A stretch of 64,000 bases of DNA, taken from Nocardiopsis_B mangrovi (GTDB taxonomy: Bacteria > Actinomycetota > Actinomycetes > Streptosporangiales > Streptosporangiaceae). Each line of letters begins with the position of its first letter. Position 1 is the first letter of the stretch. Positions 17,270 through 26,658 of this stretch are shown here, one piece after another. The DNA lies in the NCBI RefSeq assembly GCF_042653925.1, contig NZ_JBHSFQ010000007.1:62001-126000 (forward strand). The letters run 5' to 3'. The notes below the pieces were generated by a model. It was not told where the DNA came from and searched no databases. It saw only the letters and a program-made list of their open reading frames with translations. The translations under genes and the position numbers were made by a program.

Positions 17270-18307
17270 CTACGCCTCGTCGGGGTAGGGGTTGAGCGCG
17301 TCCCTGGGGTGGTACTCGATGTCGATGGGCGTGCCGAGTCCCATCCGGTCGGCGAAGCCGAGCAGCACGTCGAGGGCGATGTGGTCCTCCAGTGCGAAGC
17401 CGGTAGAGTCGAACACCGTCGGCGTGTCCCGCGCCGCCTCCGCCGCCCCGGGTCCGGCGACCAGGGTGGCCAGGTCCGGGCCGATCTCCTCGTCGGAGAG
17501 ACGCTGGCATTCGCCTTCCGCGCGGGCCTGCTCCAGGTGGTCCGGGCAGACCAGGGCACGGCGGAGCAACGCGACGGGCAGTTCGGTCTTGCCCGGGAGG
17601 TCGGCCCCGACGGCGTTGACGTGGACGTGCTGGAGCGTGTCCACGTCGCCGAAGACCGGTCCGGCGCCCACCTCGGTGGTGGTCGCCGTGCAGATGATGT
17701 CGGCCTCCGCGGCGATCGCCTCCGGCGGGGCGATGCTCACATCGAGGCCGAGGAACTTGGACCGGATGAGGAAGCTGTCGGCGTTGTCCTGGTCGACGTC
17801 GTGCACGATGACGCGCTCGATGCCGAACGACCTGCTCAGCGCGTGCAGCTGGCTGACCGCCTGCGCGCCGGTCCCGATGAGGCCCACCACGCGGCTGTCG
17901 CCGCGCGCGAGCAGCCTGCTGGCCACGGCCGAGGCGGCGCCGGTACGCAGGGCGGTGAGCACCACGGCGTCGGCGAGGGCGGTGAGCCGCCCGGTCGCGT
18001 CGTCGTAGCGGGAGATGGTTCCGATGATGGTGGGCAGCGCACTGGCGGCGGCGTTGGCCGGGGTGTAGCCGACCACCTTGACGGTGGCGCTGCTGCCGGG
18101 GTCGTGGTGGGGCATCCACTCGAGCACGCCGGTGCCGTTGGACTCGCGGACGAAGCCGCTGCGCGGCGGGGACGGGGGGAGGCGGCCTTCGCCAAGGGCG
18201 CGAAAGCCTTCCGTCAGGCGCTCGACCATTTCATCCATAATCGCGTCACGGCCGACCGCGCGAATTATCTGTGCAATTTCCACGGCACTCAGGATGACGG
18301 TATGCAA
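17270..18307 (-). CDS. Lysine/ornithine cyclodeaminase family enzyme (predicted L-pipecolate supply)
   Basis: 345 residues, ornithine cyclodeaminase/mu-crystallin fold, NAD-dependent. The nucleotide site is GLIGTGAQA near residue 135. Other family blocks are EWMPHHDP, KVVGYTPAN, HVNAVGADLPGKTELP and VFDSTGFALED. These blocks resemble lysine cyclodeaminases of pipecolate-containing antibiotics (RapL/FkbL/PipA type), which turn L-lysine into L-pipecolate with loss of ammonia. The start is TTG 18307, preceded by GGAGAGG at a good distance; no ATG fits. As first gene of the leftward operon before the NRPS and PKS, it probably feeds the NRPS. Ornithine to proline is the alternative; the choice needs an assay or a close alignment. 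Confidence 0.88.
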   Translation of the reverse strand: MHTVILSAVEIAQIIRAVGRDAIMDEMVERLTEGFRALGEGRLPPSPPRSGFVRESNGTGVLEWMPHHDPGSSATVKVVGYTPANAAASALPTIIGTISRYDDATGRLTALADAVVLTALRTGAASAVASRLLARGDSRVVGLIGTGAQAVSQLHALSRSFGIERVIVHDVDQDNADSFLIRSKFLGLDVSIAPPEAIAAEADIICTATTTEVGAGPVFGDVDTLQHVHVNAVGADLPGKTELPVALLRRALVCPDHLEQARAEGECQRLSDEEIGPDLATLVAGPGAAEAARDTPTVFDSTGFALEDHIALDVLLGFADRMGLGTPIDIEYHPRDALNPYPDEA

Positions 18308-18566
18308 TTACCTCTCCATTGCCTACACAGGACTGCTTCTTGCGCATGAGTGCTCGCTCGCTACGGTCGGCTCTCCGTCTGCAACCCCAGGGCGCGCCCC
18401 AGCAGCGAACTTTAATCCCGCGGATCGAGCCGGCGACAGCCGCGCGATGAAAGACTAAGGATTCCACTAGAGATTCCCCGCCGTGCGGCCGCGGGCGTCG
18501 GCCGAATCAACCGTCGCGCCTGGTGGCGGGGTGGAAAGATAAACGAGGCGCGGAATGCCGCCGCTA

Positions 18567-18597
18567 TTGACCCGTGCCTGGTGCGCACGGTTAGCAT
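18567..18597 (+). promoter_or_regulatory. Candidate promoter for the P450, in the divergent intergenic region
   Basis: The 351-bp gap between the cyclodeaminase and the P450 (18308-18658) is divergent and relatively AT-rich in patches. TTGACC at 18567-18572 and TAGCAT at 18592-18597 are 19 bp apart, about 60 bp before the P450 start. A leftward promoter for the biosynthetic operon must also lie here, but I cannot pick a convincing one. Confidence 0.35.
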
Positions 18598-18658
18598 GCC
18601 GGGCGGGTGGGCCGATCGCTGCCCGGCCGATTTCCGATTTCCCTGCCAGGGGGCAGAC

Positions 18659-19849
18659 ATGTCGAGCACCGTTCCGACCGCGGACGGGTTCCCGGTATCC
18701 AGGGGCGGTTGCCCGTTCGATCCGCCTCCCGCGCTCACCGCGCTGAGCGCGCGGTCGCCCATCAGCAGGATGACCTACCCCGACGGCCACGAGGGCTGGC
18801 TGGTCACCGGGTACGCGGCCTCCCGGGCGCTGCTGACCGACGACAGGTTCAGCGCGCGGGCCGAACTCCGCCGCTCGCCGCTGACCACCGATCCGCCGCA
18901 GCCCGCCCTGCCGGGAGTGCTGTCCGGATACGACCCGCCCGAGCACACCCGCTACCGCAGGCTGCTGATCGGGCAGTTCACCGTCCGCCGGATGAACCGG
19001 CTCACGGACCGGATCGAGGAGATCGCCGAGGGACGGCTCGACCTGATGGAGGAGATCGGGCCGCCGGCCGACCTCAAGCAGCTCTACGCGCTGGCGATAC
19101 CGTCGCTGGTCATCTGCGAGCTGCTCGGCGTGCCCTACGAGGAGAGGTCGCTGTTCCAGCGGCAGACCGAGGTCATGTTCGACCTGAGTTCCAGTGTCGA
19201 GGTGATGATGGGCGCGGTGGGCGCCGTCACCGCGCTCGTGGCGGATACGGCGGCGCGCAAGCGCGCCGAGCCCGGCGATGACCTGCTCAGCGGACTGGTC
19301 GCCGGCGGCGAGCTCACCGAGGAGGAGCTGGCCAACATCGGCATGGCGCTGCTCGTGGCCGGCCATGAGACGACGGCGAGCATGATCACGCTCGGTACCT
19401 TCGCGCTGCTGAGCCACCCCGGCCAGTCGGCCGCGCTGCGCGCGGACCCCGCGCGCGTGGAGCGGGCGGTGGAGGAGCTGATGCGCTACCTCACCGTCTC
19501 CCACATCGGCCCGTTCCGCACCGCGTTGGAGGACGTCGAGTTCGAAGGGCAGACGATCAAGGCCGGGGACTCGGTCACCGTCTCCCTGCCCGCGGCCAAC
19601 CGCGATCCCGGGCACTTCGCCGACCCCGACCGCCTCGACATCGAGAGGGACAACGTTCGACACCTGGGCTTCGGCTACGGCGTGCACCAGTGCCTCGGGC
19701 AGCAGCTGGCCAGGATCGAAATGCGCGTCGCACTGTCCGCCTTGCTGCGCCGGTTCCCGGACCTGCGCCTGGCGGTCCCGCCCGACCGGATCGAGCCCCT
19801 GCCCGGCATGGCGGTCTACGGAGTGCGGGACCTGCCCGTGGCCTGGTGA
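18659..19849 (+). CDS. Cytochrome P450 (bacterial class I), probable tailoring oxidase of the cluster
   Basis: 396 residues, normal length for a soluble bacterial P450. I-helix AGHETT lies near residue 238, the K-helix ExxR reads ELMR, and the heme loop reads FGYGVHQCLG near 340 with the Cys ligand. The start is ATG 18659, 6 nt after AGGGGG; an in-frame extension to 18581 lacks a ribosome site. It needs a ferredoxin and reductase, neither of which is seen nearby. Divergent from the cyclodeaminase-NRPS-PKS operon. Macrolide-pipecolate clusters carry P450s that oxidise the carbons next to the pipecolate or hydroxylate the polyketide, so hydroxylation or ketone formation on the product is the likely role. 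Exact site unknown. Confidence 0.92.
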   Translation: MSSTVPTADGFPVSRGGCPFDPPPALTALSARSPISRMTYPDGHEGWLVTGYAASRALLTDDRFSARAELRRSPLTTDPPQPALPGVLSGYDPPEHTRYRRLLIGQFTVRRMNRLTDRIEEIAEGRLDLMEEIGPPADLKQLYALAIPSLVICELLGVPYEERSLFQRQTEVMFDLSSSVEVMMGAVGAVTALVADTAARKRAEPGDDLLSGLVAGGELTEEELANIGMALLVAGHETTASMITLGTFALLSHPGQSAALRADPARVERAVEELMRYLTVSHIGPFRTALEDVEFEGQTIKAGDSVTVSLPAANRDPGHFADPDRLDIERDNVRHLGFGYGVHQCLGQQLARIEMRVALSALLRRFPDLRLAVPPDRIEPLPGMAVYGVRDLPVAW

Positions 19850-19996
19850 AAGCCCCGCGATCACGGATCAGTCGATGACGCCGCCAACGTGCGCCGGTCC
19901 CGGACGCCGCGCCGGAACCGAGATGGCGTCCACACGAGTCGAGGATGCGGTGTCCGGGATCACCGCCCGCACCGGGGCGTAGGTCGCGACCGCCCC

Positions 19997-20027
19997 TTGA
20001 CCCCGACGCAACGTCCGGGTCTTTCCT
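19997..20027 (+). promoter_or_regulatory. MerR-type promoter/operator of the MFS-MerR operon
   Basis: -35 TTGACC (19997-20002) overlaps a 23-bp dyad at 19999-20021 with arms GACCCCGACG and CGTCCGGGTC around CAA (one mismatch). The dyad fills the region where MerR proteins bind in over-long spacers. A -10 about 19 bp downstream would put the transcript start at or next to ATG 20034, so the message may be leaderless. No Shine-Dalgarno is visible. Confidence 0.55.
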
Positions 20028-20033
20028 GGTCGC

Positions 20034-21266
20034 ATGTCTCCCAAACGGTACTTGGTCGTCGCCGCCTATCTCGCGTCGCATCTGCTGAGCCTGCTCGGCA
20101 ACGGCATCGCGGCGGTGGCGCTGCCGCTGATCGTGCTGCAGACGACCGGCAGCCCGCTGGGCACGGCGGCGCTGGCGACCGCGACGGCGGTCCCGACCGT
20201 GCTGGTCGGACTGCTCAGCGGAGTGGTGATCGACCGGATCAACCGGCGGACGGCCTCGGTGGTCTCCGACGTCATCTCCGCCGTCTCGGTCGCCGCGCTG
20301 CCCCTGGTCGATCTGCTGTGGGGCCTGGACCTGGCGTGGTTCATCGTGCTGGGCATCCTGGGCTCCTTCGGGGACGTGCCCGGGATGACGGCCCGTGAGG
20401 TGCTGGCCCCGATGGTGGCTCGCCACGCTCTGCTCGACCTGACGCGTGTGGTCGGCCTGCGCCAGACCGTGACCTCTGCCGCCCTGGTGATCGGCCCGGC
20501 GGCGGCCGGTGTTCTGCTCGCCGCCTTCGACGCCGCGTCCGTATTGTGGATCACCGCGGCGACCTCGGCGGTCGCGGCGCTGCTGACGCGGACGCTGCCG
20601 CGCCGGCTCGGTGAGGTCGGGGCCGGCGGGTCGCCTCGCCGGTCGATCCTGCGTGAACTGGGAGAGGGCATGGCGGTGGTGATGCGCAGCCGGTTCCTGC
20701 TCGGCACGTCGGGCCTGGTCATCGGCCTGGCCGTGGCACTCGGCGGGTTGCAGGGCCTGGTGATGCCGCTGTACTTCGACCTCATCGCCCGCCCCGACCT
20801 GCTCGGCCTCGTCCTCACCGCGCTGGCCGCCGGGATGCTGGGCGGTGCCACGCTCTACAGCGGCATCGGTCGACGACTCTCCTCGCGAGCATGGCTGGCG
20901 GCCGGGTTCGTCGTGACCACGGCGGGGTTCCTGCTGATGGCCTCCCTGCTCACCCCGTCCGTCGTGTTCGCCGGCGCCGCGGCGCTCGGGCTGGGCAACG
21001 CCGTGGTCGGAGCGGTCATCGGGGTGGTGCAGATCGAGCGGACCACCGGCGCGGTGCGCGGGCGGGTGCTCAGCGTGAAGACCGCCCTGCTGATGATCGC
21101 CGCACCGGTGGGGATCGGTCTGGCGGGGGTGACGGCGGAGTACGGGTCCCCGGTCCTGGCCGGGTTCAGCGTCGCCGGGGTGTGGATCCTCGTACTGCTG
21201 GCCGTGATCGCCTCGCGAGCCCTGCACGGCCTGGAGTCGAAGGAGGTGGCCGATGCTCAGCGGTGA
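20034..21266 (+). CDS. MFS efflux transporter
   Basis: 410 residues, about 12 hydrophobic segments, major facilitator fold in the inner membrane. The loop after helix 2 reads GVVIDRINRR, an MFS signature (GxxxDRxxRR). Expected substrate is a drug or secondary metabolite. The 3' end overlaps the next gene, a MerR regulator, by 14 bp, so the two are co-transcribed. A MerR-like operator precedes the gene. It lies 184 bp downstream of the P450 on the same strand and could export the cluster product, but its private regulator also fits a general multidrug pump. Confidence 0.88.
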   Translation: MSPKRYLVVAAYLASHLLSLLGNGIAAVALPLIVLQTTGSPLGTAALATATAVPTVLVGLLSGVVIDRINRRTASVVSDVISAVSVAALPLVDLLWGLDLAWFIVLGILGSFGDVPGMTAREVLAPMVARHALLDLTRVVGLRQTVTSAALVIGPAAAGVLLAAFDAASVLWITAATSAVAALLTRTLPRRLGEVGAGGSPRRSILRELGEGMAVVMRSRFLLGTSGLVIGLAVALGGLQGLVMPLYFDLIARPDLLGLVLTALAAGMLGGATLYSGIGRRLSSRAWLAAGFVVTTAGFLLMASLLTPSVVFAGAAALGLGNAVVGAVIGVVQIERTTGAVRGRVLSVKTALLMIAAPVGIGLAGVTAEYGSPVLAGFSVAGVWILVLLAVIASRALHGLESKEVADAQR

Positions 21267-21990
21267 GCTCGCCGAGCTGGCCGGCGTCACCGTCCGCACG
21301 CTGCGCCATTACCACCAGATCGGGCTGCTGCCCGAGCCGCAGCGCTCGGCAGGGGGCTACCGGCACTACGACGTGGGCCACCTCGTCCGGCTCCTGCGCA
21401 TCACCAGGATGACCGCACTCGGCGTACCGCTGTCCGCACTGCCCGCGGTACTGGACGATCCGGCGGCCGCGGAGGAGCTGCTCGATGAGCTCGACCGCCG
21501 GGCCGCCGCCGACATCGAACGGCTCACCGCCCGCCGGGCCATCATCGCCGACCTGCGCCGCAGCGGCGCCCCGCCCGACCTGCCACCGGAACTCTCCCTC
21601 TTGCGTTCCGCCCCCGCGGCGGACATGCCGGCGGACATGGCCCGCTATGAGCACGAACAGCTGATCCTGCTCGGACACCTGCTCGGCAAGGACGGCCCGG
21701 CGGGGTTCGCCGCGCTGTTGGGCGGGGCGGACGGCATGACCGCATCCGCACCGCTGACGGCGCGCCTCTACGCCCTCGACCCCGATACCCCGGAGGACGA
21801 GGTCGCATCGCTGATCGACGAGCTGGTCGCCCACATCAAGCCGATGATGGCGCGACTGGCCGGCCTGTTCCCGCTCGACGCGCAGGCCTCGGCGCTGCTG
21901 GACGAACTGAACAGACAGGCTCTCCGGCCCGTGCAGCACCGCGTCCTGCGCCGGGTCCAGCAGCGGCTGGCCCGGCCCGACGGGTCCTGA
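21253..21990 (+). CDS. MerR-family transcriptional regulator
   Basis: 245 residues. The N-terminal winged helix reads GELAELAGVTVRTLRHYHQIGLL, the MerR recognition block, then a dimerisation helix and a longer C-terminal effector region (about residues 110-245) without a recognisable GyrI fold. It starts inside the MFS gene (14-bp overlap), implying coupled translation. It probably binds the dyad at 19999-20021 and activates the pump when ligand is present. Confidence 0.9.
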   Translation: MLSGELAELAGVTVRTLRHYHQIGLLPEPQRSAGGYRHYDVGHLVRLLRITRMTALGVPLSALPAVLDDPAAAEELLDELDRRAAADIERLTARRAIIADLRRSGAPPDLPPELSLLRSAPAADMPADMARYEHEQLILLGHLLGKDGPAGFAALLGGADGMTASAPLTARLYALDPDTPEDEVASLIDELVAHIKPMMARLAGLFPLDAQASALLDELNRQALRPVQHRVLRRVQQRLARPDGS

Positions 21991-22116
21991 TCGGACTCCG
22001 CGGCGCTTCGCCGACGAACCCTTGTGACCCAGATCATCGCGTGCGGCCTTGCGTACGACGCGACGTCGGGGAGTGGACTCAGGGGCATCCGCAGCCATCG
22101 ACCATGAGGATCCGCC

Positions 22117-24045
22117 ATGACCGCCCCGTCGAAGCCGATCGCCGTCGAAGAGTTCTTCGCCCCGCCCACCCGCAGCCGGGCCCTGATCTCCCCGGACGGC
22201 ACGAAGGTCGCCTACCTCGCCCCGTGGCACGGGCGGCTCAACGTGTTCATCCGCGATCTGGACTCGGACTGGGCCACCCCCGACGACGTACACGACGCCG
22301 ACGCCCCGGGCGCGCGGCGCGTCACCGCCGACACCCGGCGCAGCATCGACACCTTCTTCTGGACCACCGACGGCCGCTACCTGCTGTTCCAGCAGGACAC
22401 CGACGGCGACGAGAACTGGCACCTGCATCGCGTCGACCCGGCCCGGCCCGACGAGCCCGCGGCCGACCTGACCCCCTTCGAGGGCGTGCGGCTGATCGGT
22501 ACGCAACTCCCATCGGACCGGCCGGGCACGGCCTTCGTGCAGCTCAACATGCGCCGTCCCGACCTGATCGACCTGTTCGAACTGGACCTGGCGACCGGCC
22601 GCCTGACCACGGCCGCGGAGAACCCCGGAGACGTCTTCGCCTGGCTGCGCACCCCCGACCGGCTGCTGGTCTTCACCATGGAGGAGGGGGGCGACCATGT
22701 GCTGTCGGAGTGGGCTCCGGCTGAGCGCCGCCCGATCGCGCGGTTCCCCGGCACCGATGTCCTCCTCGGCGTCTCCCCGGCCGCGCCCACCCCGGACGGG
22801 AACGGGCTGTGGATCGGTTCGTGGCGCGGCTCGGACCGCACCCGCCTGGTCCGGGTCGACCTGGCGACCGGCGAGCAGATCGGGGTGGACAGCCACCCCG
22901 TGTTCGACCTGGACACCCCGCGCCCCGAGGCCGACCCGCGCTTCCCGTCCTCGCTGATCCTGCATCCGAGCACCGGGGAACTACTCGGCGCCCGCTACCT
23001 CGGCGCCCGCCAGGAGATCCACGCGCTCGACCCGCACTTCGCCACGGTGCTGCCGCGGCTGGCCGAGCTGTCCGACGGCGACCTGGCCCACGTGTCCTGC
23101 GACGCCACGGCGCAGCGCTGGGTGGTGGACTTCACCCACGACCGCGATCCCGGCGTCACCTGGTTCTACGACCACGCCACGGGACGGGCGCGCCGCCTGT
23201 TCCGGCCGTTCCCGCACCTCGACCCGGGCCGGCTGGCCCCGGTCACCCCGACCACCGTCACCGCCCGCGACGGCCTGGCCCTGCCCTGCCACCTCACCCT
23301 GCCGGCCGGGGTCGAGCCGCGCGGACTGCCGACCGTGCTGCTGGTGCACGGCGGACCGTGGTACCGCGACAGCTGGGGCTACGACCCGGAAGTCCAGCTC
23401 CTGGCCAACCGCGGCTACGCGGTGCTCCAGGTCGACTTCCGCGGCTCCACCGGTTACGGCAAGGCCCACACCCAGGCCGCGATCGGCCAGTTCGCCGGGC
23501 GCATGCACGACGACCTGATCGACGCCCTCGACTGGGCGGTCGAGCAGGGCTACACCGACCCGGACCGGGTCGCGATCTACGGCTGCTCCTACGGCGGATA
23601 CGCCGCACTCGTCGGGGCCGCGTTCACCCCCGACCGGTTCGCGGCGGCGGTCAGCTACACCGGGATGTCCGACCTCGTCGACCTCGTCCGGTCGGTCGTC
23701 CCGGTCGCCCGGCGCCTCGTCGAGAACAGCTACCTGCGCTACATCGGCGACCCGGACGACCCCCGCCAGGAGGCCGACATGCTCGCCCGCTCGCCCATCA
23801 GCCGGGTCGACGACATCACCGCACCGGTGTTGCTGATCCACGGCGCCAACGACGTCCGCGTCGCCCGCCGCCACTCCGACCGCATTGTCGACGCGCTTCG
23901 CTCCCGCGGCGCTGAGGTCGAGTATCTGCTGAACGAGACCGAGGGCCACTGGTTCCTCAACCCGGACAGCAACATCGAGTTGTACCGCACGCTCGAACGC
24001 TTCCTGTCCCGGCACCTGGGCGGAGGGTCGTCGACCACGTCCTGA
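22117..24045 (+). CDS. S9 family prolyl-oligopeptidase/acylaminoacyl-peptidase-like serine peptidase
   Basis: 642 residues. The N-terminal half (about 1-385) has repeated beta-blade strands (SPDGTKVAYLAP, TTDGRYLLF) typical of the propeller that gates entry. The C-terminal alpha/beta hydrolase has nucleophile GCSYGG (Ser near 491), Asp in GANDVRV and His in TEGHWF. There is no signal peptide, so it is cytoplasmic. It cleaves small peptides or acyl-amino acids. It starts 126 bp after the MerR gene on the same strand. A role for the neighbouring cluster is possible but unsupported. Confidence 0.92.
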   Translation: MTAPSKPIAVEEFFAPPTRSRALISPDGTKVAYLAPWHGRLNVFIRDLDSDWATPDDVHDADAPGARRVTADTRRSIDTFFWTTDGRYLLFQQDTDGDENWHLHRVDPARPDEPAADLTPFEGVRLIGTQLPSDRPGTAFVQLNMRRPDLIDLFELDLATGRLTTAAENPGDVFAWLRTPDRLLVFTMEEGGDHVLSEWAPAERRPIARFPGTDVLLGVSPAAPTPDGNGLWIGSWRGSDRTRLVRVDLATGEQIGVDSHPVFDLDTPRPEADPRFPSSLILHPSTGELLGARYLGARQEIHALDPHFATVLPRLAELSDGDLAHVSCDATAQRWVVDFTHDRDPGVTWFYDHATGRARRLFRPFPHLDPGRLAPVTPTTVTARDGLALPCHLTLPAGVEPRGLPTVLLVHGGPWYRDSWGYDPEVQLLANRGYAVLQVDFRGSTGYGKAHTQAAIGQFAGRMHDDLIDALDWAVEQGYTDPDRVAIYGCSYGGYAALVGAAFTPDRFAAAVSYTGMSDLVDLVRSVVPVARRLVENSYLRYIGDPDDPRQEADMLARSPISRVDDITAPVLLIHGANDVRVARRHSDRIVDALRSRGAEVEYLLNETEGHWFLNPDSNIELYRTLERFLSRHLGGGSSTTS

Positions 24046-24253
24046 TCCACGGCGGGCGAGGCGGCGTGCTGTCGTCGCCTCGCCCAGGACGATCCGCGGA
24101 TGGCGGAGCCGCGTCCCATCGCCGACACGGCCGACGAGATGGCGGCCGTTGCCAAGGCGGGGGGCGATTTCGGCGGCTGCGGGGGAGTCGCGGAGCGCGT
24201 CGCCGGCAAGGCCCGGCGGGGTCCGCGCTCTCCTCGGCTCCCCGGCCGGGGGC

Positions 24254-24946
24254 TCAGCCGTGGTCGTGCCGGGGATCGGGTGCCGGAAGGGATCCGTTTC
24301 GGCGTTCCAGCCGCTCCAGCTCGCCCGCGGCGTAGCCGAGTCCGGCTTCGAGCCGTGCGCGGCGGTGGTTCTCGGCGGCCTCCAGCGCGCGGTCGGCCTG
24401 GGTCTCCATGCGTGCCACCACCGGCTCGATCTCGGATACCGCGGTCATGCCCTCGCGCAGGGCGCAGGCGACCTGCCATTCGACGTTGTGCATCACCATC
24501 ACCTCGTCGGCGTGGTCGCGCAGAACGTGGTCCGCGTCGCGTACCGCGTCAGTGGCCCGCTGGGCGCGGGCCAAGAGCCGCTTGCGGTCCTGGTCCAGGT
24601 CATCGGCGCCCACCGCGTGGTGCCTGCGGTTCTGGAGCAGGGCGCGGAATTCGACGCGGGGGGACCCGCGGTACTCGCGCCAGGCGATGCCGGTGCCCAG
24701 CCCCGTGAGGACCACGGCGGAGGCCAGGACCGCCGCCGTCGGCCCAGTGTCGGCCCCTCCAACGTTCAAGACCAAGGCCAGGCACATCAGCAAAGGACCG
24801 AGTACCACCAGGATCCGCGCCAACGGTCCCAGAGTGGCCGGGGGGAGTGCGCTGGACCTCAGGAGCGCGCGCTCCTGCTCGGGCAGCTCGGGGTCCACGC
24901 TCAGGCGGTGCGGATGCGCGGGACGGTGCTGCTCGTGCCCGTTCAC
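24254..24946 (-). CDS. Small two-TM membrane protein with coiled C-terminus, unknown function
   Basis: 230 residues from GTG 24946, chosen because AAGGA lies 7 nt upstream; a longer in-frame start at 25078 would add a basic, low-complexity tail. Two hydrophobic helices at about 42-62 and 68-86 form a hairpin, followed by a charged, Ala/Glu/Arg-rich region that probably forms a coiled coil on the cytoplasmic side. Not a family I recognise. It is convergent with the S9 peptidase; the 208 bp between them hold nothing clear. Confidence 0.6.
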   Translation of the reverse strand: MNGHEQHRPAHPHRLSVDPELPEQERALLRSSALPPATLGPLARILVVLGPLLMCLALVLNVGGADTGPTAAVLASAVVLTGLGTGIAWREYRGSPRVEFRALLQNRRHHAVGADDLDQDRKRLLARAQRATDAVRDADHVLRDHADEVMVMHNVEWQVACALREGMTAVSEIEPVVARMETQADRALEAAENHRRARLEAGLGYAAGELERLERRNGSLPAPDPRHDHG

Positions 24947-25177
24947 AGGGGGGTCCTTCCGTCGGCGAAGGGGCTGACGCGACGAAAGCCCGGCGGGTGC
25001 CGGGTCGTCATCCTTCCCCATCCGCGGGGCACAGGAGGACCTGCTGCGCGGTTTCCGCTCATGCACCGTGGCCCACATCCCCCCATGCGCGTGGGGCGCG
25101 ATCAGCGTACCCGCGGGCGGATCGGCCGCTCAATACCGGCGTCGGCCTCCGCTGCGATCCGCTCGCCGGCCTTCGCG

Positions 25178-26608
25178 GTGGTCGACGGACGCGTCACCGG
25201 CCGCACCGTCGGAGACCTGATCGACATCGAACTCGCCGACTCCCGCGCCGCCCTTGCCGCGATCGACGCCGGCGCCGCAGGGCTCGCGAACGGGGACCCC
25301 CGGGCCGCCGGGACGTACGCGGCGGCCCTGAGCGCCGCCGAAGCGCTCGACGCGTGGGACGCCGACCGGCGCGTCGACCTCGCACTGGAGAACCTGGGCG
25401 CCGTCACCGACCGGTCGCGAAAGCTGGCGGAGCTGTCGGTCGGGCAGCGCTACCGCGTCCGCCTGGCCTGCATGCTTGGCGCGTCGCACGACTTCCTGCT
25501 GCTGGACGAGCCGACGAACCACCTCGACGCCGTGGGGCTCGACTTCCTGACCGAGCGGCTGCGCGGGCACGGCAACGGCGTGGTGCTCGTCAGCCATGAC
25601 CGCGCCCTGCTGTCGGACGTGGCCACGACCATGCTCGACCTCGACCCGAGCCGCGACGGCAGGCCCCGCGTCTACGGCGGGGGGTTCGCCGGCTACCACG
25701 AGGGGCGGCGTGCCGAGCGGGAACGCTGGGCGGCCGAGTACGAGCAGCAGCAGGCCGAACACGCCCGCCTCACCCAGGACCTGTCGGAGGCGCAGAACCG
25801 GCTCGTCAGCGGATGGCGCCCGGACAAGGGCACCGGCAAACACCAGCGGGCGACCCGCGCGCCGGGGCTCGTCCGCTCCGTCCACCGCCGGCGTGACGAC
25901 CTGGAGGCGCACGCGGTCACGATGCCACCGCCCCCACTGCGGTTCCGGATGCCGCAGATGTCGGCGCGGCCCGGCGTGGCCCTGCTGAGAGCCGACGAGG
26001 TCACCGTCGCCGGACGTCTGGACCAGCCGACCACGGTCGCCCTCGACTCCGGTGCGCGGCTGGTGGTCATCGGCGTCAACGGGGCAGGAAAGTCGACGCT
26101 CCTCTCGGTGCTCGCCGGCCGGATCGAGCCGACCGGCGGCAGTGTGCGCAGGGCGCGCACCGCCCGGGTGCAGTTGCTGGGGCAGGAGTCACCGCAGGCG
26201 GGGTCGCGCCGCGCGCGGGACGTGTTCGCCGCCCACGTGGGCCGGCTCGTCAGCGAGGGCGTGGTCAGGGAGGGCGAAACGGTCTCCCTGAGCTCTCTCG
26301 GGCTGCTCACGTCGAAGGATGCCGACAAGCCGTTGCGTGAGCTGTCCATGGGGCAGCAGCGCAGGCTCGACCTGGCGTCGGCGCTGGCCTCGCGCCCGCA
26401 TGTGCTGCTGCTCGACGAGCCGACGAACCACCTGTCGATCGCACTCGTCGACGAGCTCACCGAGGGGCTCGGCGCAACCGAGGCCGCGGTGGTGCTCGCC
26501 ACCCACGACCGGCGGCTCCAGCGCGACACCGGTACCTGGGACCGGATCAGCCTCGCCCCTGCTTCCCGGCCGGCCGGAGCATCGGCTTCCCAAGGGCTCG
26601 GGGCGTGA
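25178..26608 (+). pseudogene. ABC-F type ATPase, 5'-truncated (first Walker A missing)
   Basis: The remaining protein (about 476 residues from GTG 25178, no ribosome site) has the end of ABC domain 1 (LSVGQRYRVRLA, LLLDEPTNHLD, VLVSHDRALL), a charged linker, and a complete ABC domain 2 (GVNGAGKST, LSMGQQRRLDLA, LLLDEPTNHLS). The start of domain 1, including Walker A, should lie before 25178, but that DNA does not encode it. ABC-F proteins act at the ribosome and give resistance to macrolides, lincosamides or pleuromutilins, and need both ATP sites. I read this as a decayed resistance or housekeeping ABC-F gene; a functional half-protein is less likely. Confidence 0.75.
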
Positions 26609-26610
26609 CC

Positions 26611-26658
26611 GGCACCGAACCCGGTCCGGGCGCCGGGACCGGGTGAGATCTCGGTGCC
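26611..26658 (+). terminator. Stem-loop after the ABC-F gene
   Basis: Inner stem ACCCGGTCC (26619-26627) with GGACCGGGT (26636-26644), plus an outer stem GGCACCG with CGGTGCC ending at 26658. It begins 3 bp after the stop codon. No T-run, as is common in actinomycetes. Confidence 0.6.

Noticed and set aside
13433..18349. 1638-codon open frame on the plus strand
   Set aside because: It lies antisense to the NRPS and cyclodeaminase, is rich in Arg/Gly/His without any domain, and is the usual mirror frame of very GC-rich coding DNA.
24149..25177. In-frame upstream extension of the ABC-F gene
   Set aside because: It runs antisense through the two-TM membrane protein and has no Walker A or other ABC-F sequence; only the part from about 25178 is coding.
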